A model generated the notes under the pieces. It saw nothing but the letters and a program-made list of their open reading frames with translations. It had not been told where the DNA came from and searched no databases. Shown here in pieces: positions 6,647-13,894 of a stretch of DNA of 18,175 bases (the stretch's first letter is position 1; each line of letters begins with the position of its first letter). The DNA comes from Treponema sp. UBA937. GTDB taxonomy: Bacteria > Spirochaetota > Spirochaetia > Treponematales > Breznakiellaceae. Where the stretch lies: NCBI GenBank assembly GCA_002293455.1, contig DBDH01000090.1:1-18175 (forward strand), written 5' to 3'. Position numbers and translations under genes: made by a program.

Positions 6647-8557
6647 CTAATCCTTGAATAATTCCTTAATTTCGTTTTTGTATATTTCTGTAATGGCATG
6701 ACGTTTCAGCTCCATTTTGGGGGAAAGTTCTATCCCCGGTTCAAAAGGCTTTGCGATCAATTTGACTTTGAAAATCCTTTCAAAGGGCTTGAAGCCGGTA
6801 TGAGGATTAATCAAATCGGAAATTTCGTTATATACAACTTCAACAATTTCCGGCTGCTGCAAGAGCAGTTCGTAGCCCATGTTGGGAATATTGTTTTCTT
6901 CCGCAAAGGCAGTGACCAAGTCCTTGTTGGGAACCGCAAGAACCGCGAGGAATTTCTCATCCTGGCCAACTACCATAGCATGAATCACCCATTCGCTTTC
7001 GCGGATTTTTTGTTCAATAGGCGTGGGCTCCACATTTTCCCCGCCTCTCAGAACGATGGTGTCTTTTACGCGTCCGGTAATTTTAAGTTCATTATCGTGG
7101 GTCATCATGCCTAAATCACCGGTATTGATCCATCCATCCGGAGAGATAATCGCCGCGGTAAGTTCCGGCTTTTTATAATAACCCTTCATCACCTGGCGTC
7201 CGCGCGCATATACAATGCCCTGTTTCCCCGGAGGAAGAACCGTGCCGTGTTCATCAACAATTTTTGCTTCGGCGCCTTCGAGCATCTGACCCACTGTGCC
7301 GGGTCTGGGTTTCTTATAACGCCTGGCGGAAAGGACAGGAGATGTTTCCGTGAGGCCGTAACCTTCCTGAAGCTGAAGCCCGATGGCATTGTAGAAACGG
7401 TCAACCTTTGGCGGAAGCGCACCGCCTCCGGAAATACCAGCCCTGAACCTTCCTCCGATCTTTTGCTTTATTTTATTGAAAACCAGAATATTGCCCAGAC
7501 CTTTCAGAGGACTAAGCAACAGCCAGGGAATAAAACCCAGAAGCGTATCAAGCGGCCTGATCCTTCCATGAAAATTCGGCAATAAACCAAAAGTCAAATT
7601 CTTAAAGTACTTGTGAGCGGAACCGATCTCGATAAAAAACGAAAAAATCTTTCTCGTGGTAATTCCCGATTGTTTTATGCTTCGGTAAACTCCGTCCATG
7701 ATGGCTTCCCAGATGCGGGGAACCGCTACCATCCACTGGGGTTTTACAGCCTGAAAATCCCCCAAAAGAATCGACGCTACCGGTTTTGAATAAGCGATGC
7801 CGCTGTTAAAGTATGGCGCTACATATTCGATAGTACGCTCAAATGTGTGCCACACAGGAAGTACCGAAAGCCATGTATCTCCCGGCTGAACCGGAAGAAC
7901 AAGCCCAAGCGGAGGAACCTGACAAAGCATATTACCGTGACTGATCATAACGCCTTTGGGTTCTCCGGTGGTTCCTGATGTAAAAATGATGGTAGCAAGA
8001 TCATCCCATTGACCTTTGTCTATTTCGGCATCAATTTCGCCGGGATTCGCCGAACGGCGTTTCTTCCCCATTTCGATAATTTCAGGATAATGATACAGAG
8101 TGATTCCGGCATTTTTTGCCTGCGCAAGTGTTTCATCCGACACCTTGTCAAATGTAATCAGTATCTTTAGTAAAGGCATCTCATCAATTTTGGATAAAAT
8201 CTTTTCAACCTGTTTTTCATTTTCCGCAAAAGAAACCGCGCATTCGGAAAAACTTAAAATATACGTAATTTCGTTGATCGTAGCGTCGCAGCCCCGCGGA
8301 ACATCCGCCGCGCCGATAGATAAAATCCCGATATCGGTTACAAACCATTCCTGTCGGTTATCCGAAATAATTCCGATATGATCCTGACGTTTTACGCCCA
8401 GTTCCAAAAGACCAGCCGCAATATTCTTAATCTCATCATGAAAGGCCCGGAAAGTTTTTCCCCGGAAAACACCCGAATCATCTTTTGAGTATTGGGCAAT
8501 CAGATCGGGAGTCTGTTCCGCTCTCGCTCTAACCATAAGAGGTATCGTCTGTTCCAT
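6647..8557 (-). CDS. Long-chain fatty-acid-CoA ligase (AMP-forming)
   Basis: Adenylate-forming enzyme that activates fatty acids to acyl-CoA via acyl-AMP; cytoplasmic or membrane-associated. The 636-residue protein shows the ATP-binding loop TSGTTGEPKGV at 193-203, the A5 motif GYGLTETSP at 399-407, the A7 motif GWINTGDLG at 475-483 and the A8 hinge LKITGRVKD at 491-499. The C-terminal segment ELSPKMELKRHAI carries the position of the usual catalytic Lys. A hydrophobic stretch around 340-355 is compatible with membrane contact, as in bacterial FadD-like proteins. Start ATG at 8557 has an AAAGGA about nine bases upstream. Its promoter (TTGACA, 16-base spacer, CATAAT) is in the divergent region shared with the DinB-family gene. 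Chain-length preference cannot be read from sequence. Confidence 0.93.
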   Translation of the reverse strand: MEQTIPLMVRARAEQTPDLIAQYSKDDSGVFRGKTFRAFHDEIKNIAAGLLELGVKRQDHIGIISDNRQEWFVTDIGILSIGAADVPRGCDATINEITYILSFSECAVSFAENEKQVEKILSKIDEMPLLKILITFDKVSDETLAQAKNAGITLYHYPEIIEMGKKRRSANPGEIDAEIDKGQWDDLATIIFTSGTTGEPKGVMISHGNMLCQVPPLGLVLPVQPGDTWLSVLPVWHTFERTIEYVAPYFNSGIAYSKPVASILLGDFQAVKPQWMVAVPRIWEAIMDGVYRSIKQSGITTRKIFSFFIEIGSAHKYFKNLTFGLLPNFHGRIRPLDTLLGFIPWLLLSPLKGLGNILVFNKIKQKIGGRFRAGISGGGALPPKVDRFYNAIGLQLQEGYGLTETSPVLSARRYKKPRPGTVGQMLEGAEAKIVDEHGTVLPPGKQGIVYARGRQVMKGYYKKPELTAAIISPDGWINTGDLGMMTHDNELKITGRVKDTIVLRGGENVEPTPIEQKIRESEWVIHAMVVGQDEKFLAVLAVPNKDLVTAFAEENNIPNMGYELLLQQPEIVEVVYNEISDLINPHTGFKPFERIFKVKLIAKPFEPGIELSPKMELKRHAITEIYKNEIKELFKD

Positions 8558-8630
8558 AATATTAATCCTTTAAATATCAGCAATTCCTGGTTGAGGTGCG
8601 GAAAATGATAACCCACACCTGTTATAATGA

Positions 8631-8703
8631 TATTATGGTAAAATGCTTCATTTTGTCAATATAACAAAAATTGTAATAATGTCATATTTAATTTACCATA
8701 ATA
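8631..8703. repeat. Perfect 12-bp inverted repeat in the divergent promoter region
   Basis: TATTATGGTAAA (8631-8642) is exactly mirrored by TTTACCATAATA (8692-8703), with 49 AT-rich bases between. The left arm covers the -10 of the acyl-CoA synthetase promoter; the right arm ends seven bases before the extended -10 that serves the DinB-family gene. TATAATGA also occurs twice in direct orientation just outside the arms (8623-8630, 8713-8720). A two-site operator for one regulator is the simplest reading; a tiny mobile element is an alternative. Confidence 0.6.
8632..8659 (-). promoter_or_regulatory. Sigma70-type promoter for the acyl-CoA synthetase gene
   Basis: On the minus strand, TTGACA (8659-8654) is followed by a 16-base spacer and CATAAT (8637-8632), a full consensus -35 and 5 of 6 for the -10. 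This predicts a leader of roughly 65-70 bases before the ATG at 8557. Confidence 0.65.
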
Positions 8704-8709
8704 AAGTCA

Positions 8710-8718
8710 TGCTATAAT
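8710..8718 (+). promoter_or_regulatory. Extended -10 promoter for the DinB-family gene
   Basis: TGCTATAAT is a perfect extended -10 element 30 bases before the ATG at 8749; no good -35 is seen at normal distance. A second TGTTATAAT occurs at 8620-8628 on the same strand and could be an alternative start. Confidence 0.5.
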
Positions 8719-8748
8719 GAAGAACGAAAAAATTTTCTGGAGGTTTTC

Positions 8749-9270
8749 ATGTCTGAATATGGGTTCAATATGTTAGCAAAATATAATCAGTTAACTAATA
8801 ATTTGATGAATAATATAATACAAGGAATGGCAGAAGAAGATTGGGATAAAAAATTTAATGGATTTTTTACATCAATACATGAATTATGTTCTCATATATA
8901 CATTGGTGATTTTAATTGGTTAAAACGGTTTAAGTTACTGAGGAATTTTGACACGCTTAATAAGAATATATTTGAAAAAAATTATATTTTTTCCGAAGTA
9001 ATATTTAAAAATATTAGTGAATATATAACCATGAGGAAAGAGCTGGATGACATTATCATTGAATTTATACATGAACTCAAAGAGGATGATTTAGATAAAA
9101 ATCTTAAATTTACTGATTCAAAAGGTTTGAAAATTGAAAGAAGAATGGAAGCATTAATAATGCATGTATTTAATCATCAGACACATCATCGGGGAATGAT
9201 TTCAATCTATATGGAAATGCTGGGAATAGCGAATAGTTTCACCGACAGTATGTATAAAATGAAAATATGA
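8749..9270 (+). CDS. DinB/YfiT-like metalloprotein
   Basis: 173-residue four-helix-bundle protein of the DinB family (DNA-damage-inducible in Bacillus, related to bacillithiol/mycothiol transferases); reaction unknown. Candidate metal ligands are His49 (in SHIYIGDFNWL) and the C-terminal pair His143 and His147 within HVFNHQTHHRGM, the family's usual arrangement of one helix-2 histidine and a HxxxH motif followed by RG. Start ATG has GGAGG six bases upstream. The gene is strikingly AT-rich with long A/T runs compared with the genes on both sides, suggesting acquisition by transfer. It stands alone, divergent from the acyl-CoA synthetase gene and convergent with the ara operon, sharing the latter's hairpin region at its 3' end. 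Not to be confused with DNA polymerase IV, also called DinB. Confidence 0.85.
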   Translation: MSEYGFNMLAKYNQLTNNLMNNIIQGMAEEDWDKKFNGFFTSIHELCSHIYIGDFNWLKRFKLLRNFDTLNKNIFEKNYIFSEVIFKNISEYITMRKELDDIIIEFIHELKEDDLDKNLKFTDSKGLKIERRMEALIMHVFNHQTHHRGMISIYMEMLGIANSFTDSMYKMKI

Positions 9271-9279
9271 GCCTGTCAT

Positions 9280-9309
9280 AAAAATCGGGAAGATTGCTCT
9301 CCCCGATTT
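9280..9309 (-). terminator. Terminator of the araBAD operon
   Basis: AAATCGGG (9282-9289) and CCCGATTT (9302-9309) form an 8-bp stem with a 12-base loop. Read on the minus strand the stem follows the araD stop by a few bases and ends in TTTTT. It is also 11 bases past the dinB-family stop, and could work weakly in both directions. Confidence 0.65.
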
Positions 9310-9314
9310 CTCAA

Positions 9315-10043
9315 TTACTTCTTCTGCCCGTAATACGCATTGGCTCCGTGCTTCCGGTTCCAGTGCTTCTGGATGATGTAATCAGGAAGCGGCTGCTGGT
9401 TAGGATTCAGCAAAAGCGTAATATGCGCCATTTTGCAGACTTCTTCCAAAACCGCTCCATGATACACCGATTGGGCGGCGTCTTTTCCCCAGGTAAAGGG
9501 CCCGTGTCCCGCAACAAGAACCATCGGCATGTGTAAAGGATTTTTATTCTGCCGCCGGAAAGTATCTACGATGAGATTGCCGGTTTCAAGCTCATAGTTG
9601 TTTTTCACCGCTTCTTCGCTCATGTATTCCGTACAGAGAATTTCTTCCGCGCCATGATCGGCATGGGTTGTACCAAACACAGGCACAGACATCTTCGCCT
9701 GTGCAAATGCTACCGCATAAGGTGAATGCGTATGCGTAATACCGCGGATACTTACATCGCCGCCGCCTGCCAAACGGACAAACTCACGGTAAAGTACTCG
9801 GTGCGTTTCAGTATCGGAAGACGGACTAAAACTTCCGGCAGCCTTTTTCCCGTCAAGATCAACAACCACCATAGATTCCGGGGTTAATGAATCATAAGGC
9901 ACGCCGGAAGGTTTTATCGCAAAAACCCCCTGGCTTGGACTAAATGCCGAAACGTTCCCCCAAGTATAAATCGCTAACTGACGGCGGGGAATCTCCATGT
10001 TCGCTTCAAAGGCTTCTTCTTGCAGACTTTTATATACATCCAT
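9315..10043 (-). CDS. araD: L-ribulose-5-phosphate 4-epimerase
   Basis: Zinc-dependent class II aldolase-fold enzyme that converts L-ribulose 5-phosphate to D-xylulose 5-phosphate, the last step before the pentose phosphate pathway. The start is placed at 10043, giving 242 residues (E. coli AraD 231), because homologues begin just before the EANxxxPxxxL...TWGNVS segment; GAGG lies seven bases upstream, partly within the araA stop. Extending to the ATG at 10136 would overlap araA by 86 bases with unrelated sequence. Visible motifs: TWGNVSA, KPSGV, catalytic Asp77 (SSDTETH), Zn ligands His104 and His106 (THTHSPYA) and His180 (VAGHGPF). Third gene of araB-araA-araD, seven bases after araA. Confidence 0.95.
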   Translation of the reverse strand: MDVYKSLQEEAFEANMEIPRRQLAIYTWGNVSAFSPSQGVFAIKPSGVPYDSLTPESMVVVDLDGKKAAGSFSPSSDTETHRVLYREFVRLAGGGDVSIRGITHTHSPYAVAFAQAKMSVPVFGTTHADHGAEEILCTEYMSEEAVKNNYELETGNLIVDTFRRQNKNPLHMPMVLVAGHGPFTWGKDAAQSVYHGAVLEEVCKMAHITLLLNPNQQPLPDYIIQKHWNRKHGANAYYGQKK

Positions 10044-10050
10044 AACAGCC

Positions 10051-11550
10051 TCAGATTTTGGAATTCCAATAAGCCTCGCCCCAGCGGAGTTCGTTCCGTA
10101 AACATTCCGGATTGGTGTCCTTTCCAATGAAGACATATTCTATATCCATCATTTCCGCCCAGTCTTTGAAATATTCACTGGTAAGCTGGGTTGAATACAC
10201 CGCGTGATGTGTACCGCCTGAAAGAATCCAAGATTCCGCGGCTCCCGCAAGGCTGGGATAAGGCTTCCAGAGGGCGCGCGCTACAGGCAGTTTCGGCATA
10301 TCCTGTTCAATCTTGATGGTTTCAATTTCATTGATGATCATGCGGAAACGGTTTCCCATATCGATTATTGTAGCAAGCACTGCCGGTCCGGATGCCGCGT
10401 TAAAAACCAAGCGGGCGGGAGCCGCTTTACCGCCGATCCCCAAAGGATGTACTTCGATACGCGGTTTTGCTTCTGCGATTGACGGACAAACTTCCAGCAT
10501 ATGAGCGCCGAGAGCCGCTTCTTTTCCGGGAGCAAAATGATAGGTATAGTCTTCCATAAAAGATGTTCCGCCGGAAAGACCGGAAGCCATGAGCTTTGCG
10601 CTGTGAAGAAGCATCGATTGTTTCCAGTCGCCTTCACCGCCGAATCCGTAACCTTGTTCCATAAGACGCTGTGACGCAAAGCCCGGAAGCTGAGGAAGCC
10701 CGTGAAGATCCTGGAAGGTGTCGGTATATGCGCCCGCATGTTCGGCTTCAAGGAAGCGCCTCATCGCAATTTCCATCCTCACCTGTTCCACAAGTGAATG
10801 CCGGAATTCTCCGCCCTTTTGTACATTCGGAGCAAACTCATATTTATCTGAAAATTCCTGAATCAGCTTTTCAGCTTCGTTATCACTTACATCATTGTAA
10901 CACGCGGCTAAATCCCCGATTCCCCAGGTATTTATCTGCCAGCCGAACTTTCTTTGCGCTTCAACTTTATCGCCTTCGGTAACCGCCACATCACGCATAT
11001 TATCACCGAAACGTACTACAACAGAATTCATTCCCTCAAGACGAGCCGCGGCAACACGCATCCACACGCCCATTCTCCGGCGCACATCTTCATCCTGCCA
11101 AAAGCCTGCTACAATTTTACGATTGATCCGCATTCGGGCATAGATATGTCCATGCTCCCGGTCGCCGTGCGCCGCCTGGTTCAAGTTCATGAAATCCATG
11201 TCGATACTGTCCCAAGGAATGTCGCGGTTAAACTGCGTGTGAAGATGCAGAATCGGTTTATGATTTATCGCGAGTCCCTGTATCCACATTTTTGACGGCG
11301 AGAATGTATGCATCCAAGTGATGATCCCCGCGCAGTTTTCGGCGGCATTCGCCTCCGCAAAAAGCTTCCGAATCGTCTGAGGATTAATCGCTATCGGCTT
11401 TAACACGAGAGTTCCGGGAAGCAGAGCATCCTTTGCAAATTCGGCAGCCATAACTTTTGCGTTGGCTTCAACCTGTTTCAGTGTTTCTTCTCCGTAAAGA
11501 TCCTGACTTCCTACGATGAACCAAAATTCATATTTCTTAAGATCAAACAT
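10051..11550 (-). CDS. araA: L-arabinose isomerase
   Basis: Mn-dependent cytoplasmic enzyme that interconverts L-arabinose and L-ribulose. The 499-residue length equals the family norm (E. coli 500). The metal/catalytic residues align by position with the E. coli enzyme: Glu306 (GFGGEGDW), Glu333 (GTSFMEDYTY), His350 (GAHMLEV) and His449 in GGTHHAVYS. The N-terminal FIVGSQDLYG segment and WMHTFSPSKMWI substrate-region motif are present. An AGGGG ribosome site lies about six bases before the ATG at 11550. It is separated from araB by 57 bases containing a short hairpin and from araD by seven bases. All key residues are intact, so an active enzyme is expected. Confidence 0.98.
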   Translation of the reverse strand: MFDLKKYEFWFIVGSQDLYGEETLKQVEANAKVMAAEFAKDALLPGTLVLKPIAINPQTIRKLFAEANAAENCAGIITWMHTFSPSKMWIQGLAINHKPILHLHTQFNRDIPWDSIDMDFMNLNQAAHGDREHGHIYARMRINRKIVAGFWQDEDVRRRMGVWMRVAAARLEGMNSVVVRFGDNMRDVAVTEGDKVEAQRKFGWQINTWGIGDLAACYNDVSDNEAEKLIQEFSDKYEFAPNVQKGGEFRHSLVEQVRMEIAMRRFLEAEHAGAYTDTFQDLHGLPQLPGFASQRLMEQGYGFGGEGDWKQSMLLHSAKLMASGLSGGTSFMEDYTYHFAPGKEAALGAHMLEVCPSIAEAKPRIEVHPLGIGGKAAPARLVFNAASGPAVLATIIDMGNRFRMIINEIETIKIEQDMPKLPVARALWKPYPSLAGAAESWILSGGTHHAVYSTQLTSEYFKDWAEMMDIEYVFIGKDTNPECLRNELRWGEAYWNSKI

Positions 11551-11590
11551 AAAGACCCCTTTCAGCCATAAGGCCGGATAAATAATGTAT

Positions 11591-11606
11591 CATTACAAAA
11601 GTAATG
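11591..11606. other. Intercistronic hairpin between araB and araA
   Basis: CATTAC, AAAA loop, GTAATG is a perfect 6-bp stem one base beyond the araB stop on the operon strand. It is too AT-rich and lacks a good U-run for a strong terminator; it may adjust transcript ends or stability between the two genes. Confidence 0.4.
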
Positions 11607-11607
11607 T

Positions 11608-13194
11608 TTACTTAATATGTTCTACTGCCGCCTGTTCAACCGCCAAGCCTGCAATATATCGTTTCATGAACGCTTCAAACCCGGCGGCATCTCTGCCATT
11701 AGGTTCAATCTTGGTACCGCTGTTTCCCGCAAACACTTTCTGGCTAAGATAGTTTTCCAGAGTTTCGCCGTTTCCTTTCCGGACCATATACGCCGCCAAA
11801 GCCGCGATACCCCAGGCCCCGCCTTCCGCGGCGGAATCCATAACCGCCACAGGAACATTCAGCGCCGACGCCATGAGCCGCTGCCCGACTTCTTTTGTTT
11901 TGAATAAACCGCCGTGCCCCAGCAGCTGGTCAAGATTTACCTGTTCTTTTTTAATCAGTATGTCCATCCCGATCTTCAACGTCGCCATAGCAGAGAACAG
12001 AAGGTTCCGCATAAAGTTTGCCAAGGTGAAACGGCTGTCAGGATTCCGCAGGAAAAGCGGACGGCCTTCGGCAAGGCCTGTAACAGGTTCTCCGCCGTAG
12101 TAATTGTAGGATAAAAGTCCTCCGCAGTCGGCATCACCTTTGAGCGCAATATCATACAAAGCATCGTAGAGTGCGCTTTTCTTTATCCCGCCGCCGGATA
12201 ACCCGATTATTTCCTGAAACAGTTTTACCCAGGCATCTAAATCAGAGGTGCAGTTGTTGCAGTGGGCCATCGCAACGGGCTTGCCTGCCGGAGTCGTAAC
12301 CATATCGATTTCCGGATACACTTTGGAAAGATTTTTTTCCAATACGACCATAGCAAAGATCGATGTCCCCGCGGAAACATTTCCGGTTCTTTCCATGATG
12401 CTGTTGGTTGCAACCATGCCGGTTCCCGCGTCTCCTTCCGGCGGACAAAGCGGAACTCCCGCGTCAAGAGTTCCGCCGGCACCATCCGCTGAATCGAGAA
12501 ACGCAATGCTGTCGGAAAGAAGGTTTCCGGCATCTTCACCCGCATTCAAAACTTTGGGAAAAATATCTTCAAGTTTCCAGGAAATGTTTTTGCTCTGTAA
12601 GAGCTTGTTGAATTTTTCTATCATGACAGAATCGTAATTCATAATGCTGCTGTCGATGGGAAACATTCCCGAAGCATCGCCGATACCTATTACCTTTTTG
12701 CCCGTCAACTTCCAATGCACGTACCCTGATAATGTAGTGATAAACGCAATATCCTTTACATGAGCTTCATTGTTCAGAATAGCCTGATACAAATGTGCGA
12801 TACTCCAACGCTGCGGAATATTAAAGTTAAATAAATCCGTCAATTCAACTGCCGCGGCTTCTGTGGTGGTATTCCGCCAAGTACGGAAAGGAACAAGGAG
12901 CTTATCGTTTTCATCGAACGCAAGATAACCGTGCATCATCGCGGAAATCCCGATGGCATCAACTTTTTTGAGCGGCTTGCCGTAATTGGCAAGCATGTCC
13001 TTTTTTAAAGCCTCAAAACTGCTCCGGAGCCCGGTATGCACATCATTAAGATGATATGTCCACATACCGTCTTCAAAGCGGTTTTCCCAATCGTAAGCCC
13101 CCGATGCCAGCGGAAGATGATCTTCCCCAATAAGTACCGATTTTATACGGGTGGACCCTAACTCAATACCCAAAAATTTCCTGCCTTCCATCAT
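11608..13194 (-). CDS. araB: L-ribulokinase-type FGGY carbohydrate kinase
   Basis: ATP-dependent kinase predicted to phosphorylate L-ribulose to L-ribulose 5-phosphate. The FGGY fold is seen in the N-terminal phosphate loop GIELGSTRIKS (9-19), the GISAMMHGY segment (82-90), the probable catalytic Asp255 in GDAGTGM, the GNVSAGTS loop (271-278) and the second-domain motif GHGGLFKTKEVGQRLM. At 528 residues it is shorter than E. coli AraB (566) and reads more like the FGGY kinases that pair with AraA in Bacteroidetes, some of which are labelled xylulokinase. Context directly before araA and araD supports ribulokinase. ATG at 13194 has AGAGGA seven bases upstream; a second ATG follows immediately. 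First gene of the operon. Confidence 0.87.
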   Translation of the reverse strand: MMEGRKFLGIELGSTRIKSVLIGEDHLPLASGAYDWENRFEDGMWTYHLNDVHTGLRSSFEALKKDMLANYGKPLKKVDAIGISAMMHGYLAFDENDKLLVPFRTWRNTTTEAAAVELTDLFNFNIPQRWSIAHLYQAILNNEAHVKDIAFITTLSGYVHWKLTGKKVIGIGDASGMFPIDSSIMNYDSVMIEKFNKLLQSKNISWKLEDIFPKVLNAGEDAGNLLSDSIAFLDSADGAGGTLDAGVPLCPPEGDAGTGMVATNSIMERTGNVSAGTSIFAMVVLEKNLSKVYPEIDMVTTPAGKPVAMAHCNNCTSDLDAWVKLFQEIIGLSGGGIKKSALYDALYDIALKGDADCGGLLSYNYYGGEPVTGLAEGRPLFLRNPDSRFTLANFMRNLLFSAMATLKIGMDILIKKEQVNLDQLLGHGGLFKTKEVGQRLMASALNVPVAVMDSAAEGGAWGIAALAAYMVRKGNGETLENYLSQKVFAGNSGTKIEPNGRDAAGFEAFMKRYIAGLAVEQAAVEHIK

Positions 13195-13220
13195 ACACTA
13201 TTCCTCTAAAGAATTATTTT

Positions 13221-13236
13221 CGTGTTAACGTACACG
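13221..13236. promoter_or_regulatory. Candidate sugar-responsive operator in the araB leader
   Basis: CGTGTTAACGTACACG has 5-bp perfect arms (CGTGT/ACACG) around six bases and lies 27 bases upstream of the araB ATG. On the operon strand it contains TGTACGT, the half-site wording of Bacillus AraR boxes, although the spacing is two bases longer. No regulator gene is adjacent. Confidence 0.4.
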
Positions 13237-13261
13237 CACTATTTGGAACAAAAATCTACTA

Positions 13262-13282
13262 CTACTCTCTTCATTAGAGTAG
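13262..13282. promoter_or_regulatory. Second dyad element, CTACTCT-N7-AGAGTAG
   Basis: Perfect 7-bp arms CTACTCT (13262-13268) and AGAGTAG (13276-13282) with a 7-base centre. It covers the place where the -10 of the araB promoter is expected, 17 bases after a TTGACA. It could be an operator for a repressor, or an RNA hairpin in the leader if transcription starts upstream. Confidence 0.4.
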
Positions 13283-13298
13283 CCGGGAAGTATCATAT

Positions 13299-13304
13299 TG
13301 TCAA
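13299..13304 (-). promoter_or_regulatory. Probable -35 element of the araBAD promoter
   Basis: TTGACA on the minus strand. The sequence 17 bases on is TACTCT (3 of 6 to TATAAT), and TCTAAT occurs at a 20-base spacing. The good -35 with a poor or displaced -10 fits a regulated promoter. Confidence 0.45.
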
Positions 13305-13328
13305 GTTTTTTTGTCATTTTGCCGCATA

Positions 13329-13357
13329 TTGTGATTTTCTGATACTCCGTATATATT
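13329..13357 (+). promoter_or_regulatory. Probable promoter of the ispF-nth-endoQ run
   Basis: TTGTGA (13329-13334), 17-base spacer, TATATT (13352-13357); 4 of 6 and 5 of 6 to the sigma70 consensus. It lies about 60 bases before the ispF ATG. Confidence 0.45.
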
Positions 13358-13417
13358 AATAAGCAAGAGAACCCATTATGTTGGGGATTGCGGGAATATT
13401 TGAAAAAGAAGGTGAGT

Positions 13418-13894
13418 ATGATACGAGTCGGCCTTGGCAGAGATTTGCACAGATTGATTGAAGGACGCCGATTCATTCTTGGCGGCATTGTGATTCCTTT
13501 TGAAAAAGGTGAACTAGGACATTCAGACGGAGATGTTCTTGCCCACGCCATAACCGATGCAATCCTCGGCGCGGCAGGTTTCGGCGACATCGGCGAATTA
13601 TTCCCTCCAGGCGATGAAACATGGAAAAATGCCGATTCAACGGGACTTCTCTGGACGGCTAATCAAAAGATAAAACACGATGGCTGGAAGATTATCAATA
13701 TTGACTGCGTTGTCACGTGTGAAACGCCGAAAATCCTTTCTTACCGGGATGCAATCCGAAAAAGCATCGCCCAGATTCTTGAGGTTGATGCTTCATCGGT
13801 TTTTGTAAAAGGGAAAACCAACGAAGGTTTGGGAGAAATCGGCAAGGGCCTTGCGGTTGAAGCCCTGGCCGTTTGTCTTTTGGAAAAAGTATGA
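13418..13894 (+). CDS. ispF: 2-C-methyl-D-erythritol 2,4-cyclodiphosphate synthase
   Basis: Cytoplasmic enzyme of the non-mevalonate isoprenoid pathway that cyclises CDP-methylerythritol 2-phosphate and releases CMP. Start is placed at ATG 13418 giving 158 residues (family 156-160) and the typical MIRVGxGxDxH opening; AAGG lies five bases upstream. A longer frame to 13388 begins at a TTG with unrelated residues. Metal ligands Asp9, His11 and the His of ELGHSDGDV are present, as are HAITDAILGAAGFGDIGELFP and the C-terminal VKGKTNEGLGEIGKGLAVEAL. Its stop overlaps the next ATG (ATGA), coupling it to nth. No ispD is in the window, so the gene stands apart from its usual partner. Confidence 0.96.
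   Translation: MIRVGLGRDLHRLIEGRRFILGGIVIPFEKGELGHSDGDVLAHAITDAILGAAGFGDIGELFPPGDETWKNADSTGLLWTANQKIKHDGWKIINIDCVVTCETPKILSYRDAIRKSIAQILEVDASSVFVKGKTNEGLGEIGKGLAVEALAVCLLEKV

Noticed and set aside
10044..10136. Upstream extension of araD to an ATG at 10136
   Set aside because: It would overlap araA by 86 bases, and the residues do not match AraD N-termini; ATG 10043 has the ribosome site and family-typical start.
12237..12637. Several overlapping open frames of 60-130 codons on both strands within araB
   Set aside because: All are shadows of the araB frame in a GC-balanced region, without domains.
13388..13417. N-terminal extension of ispF from TTG 13388
   Set aside because: Adds ten non-conserved residues; homologues start at the MIRVG position.
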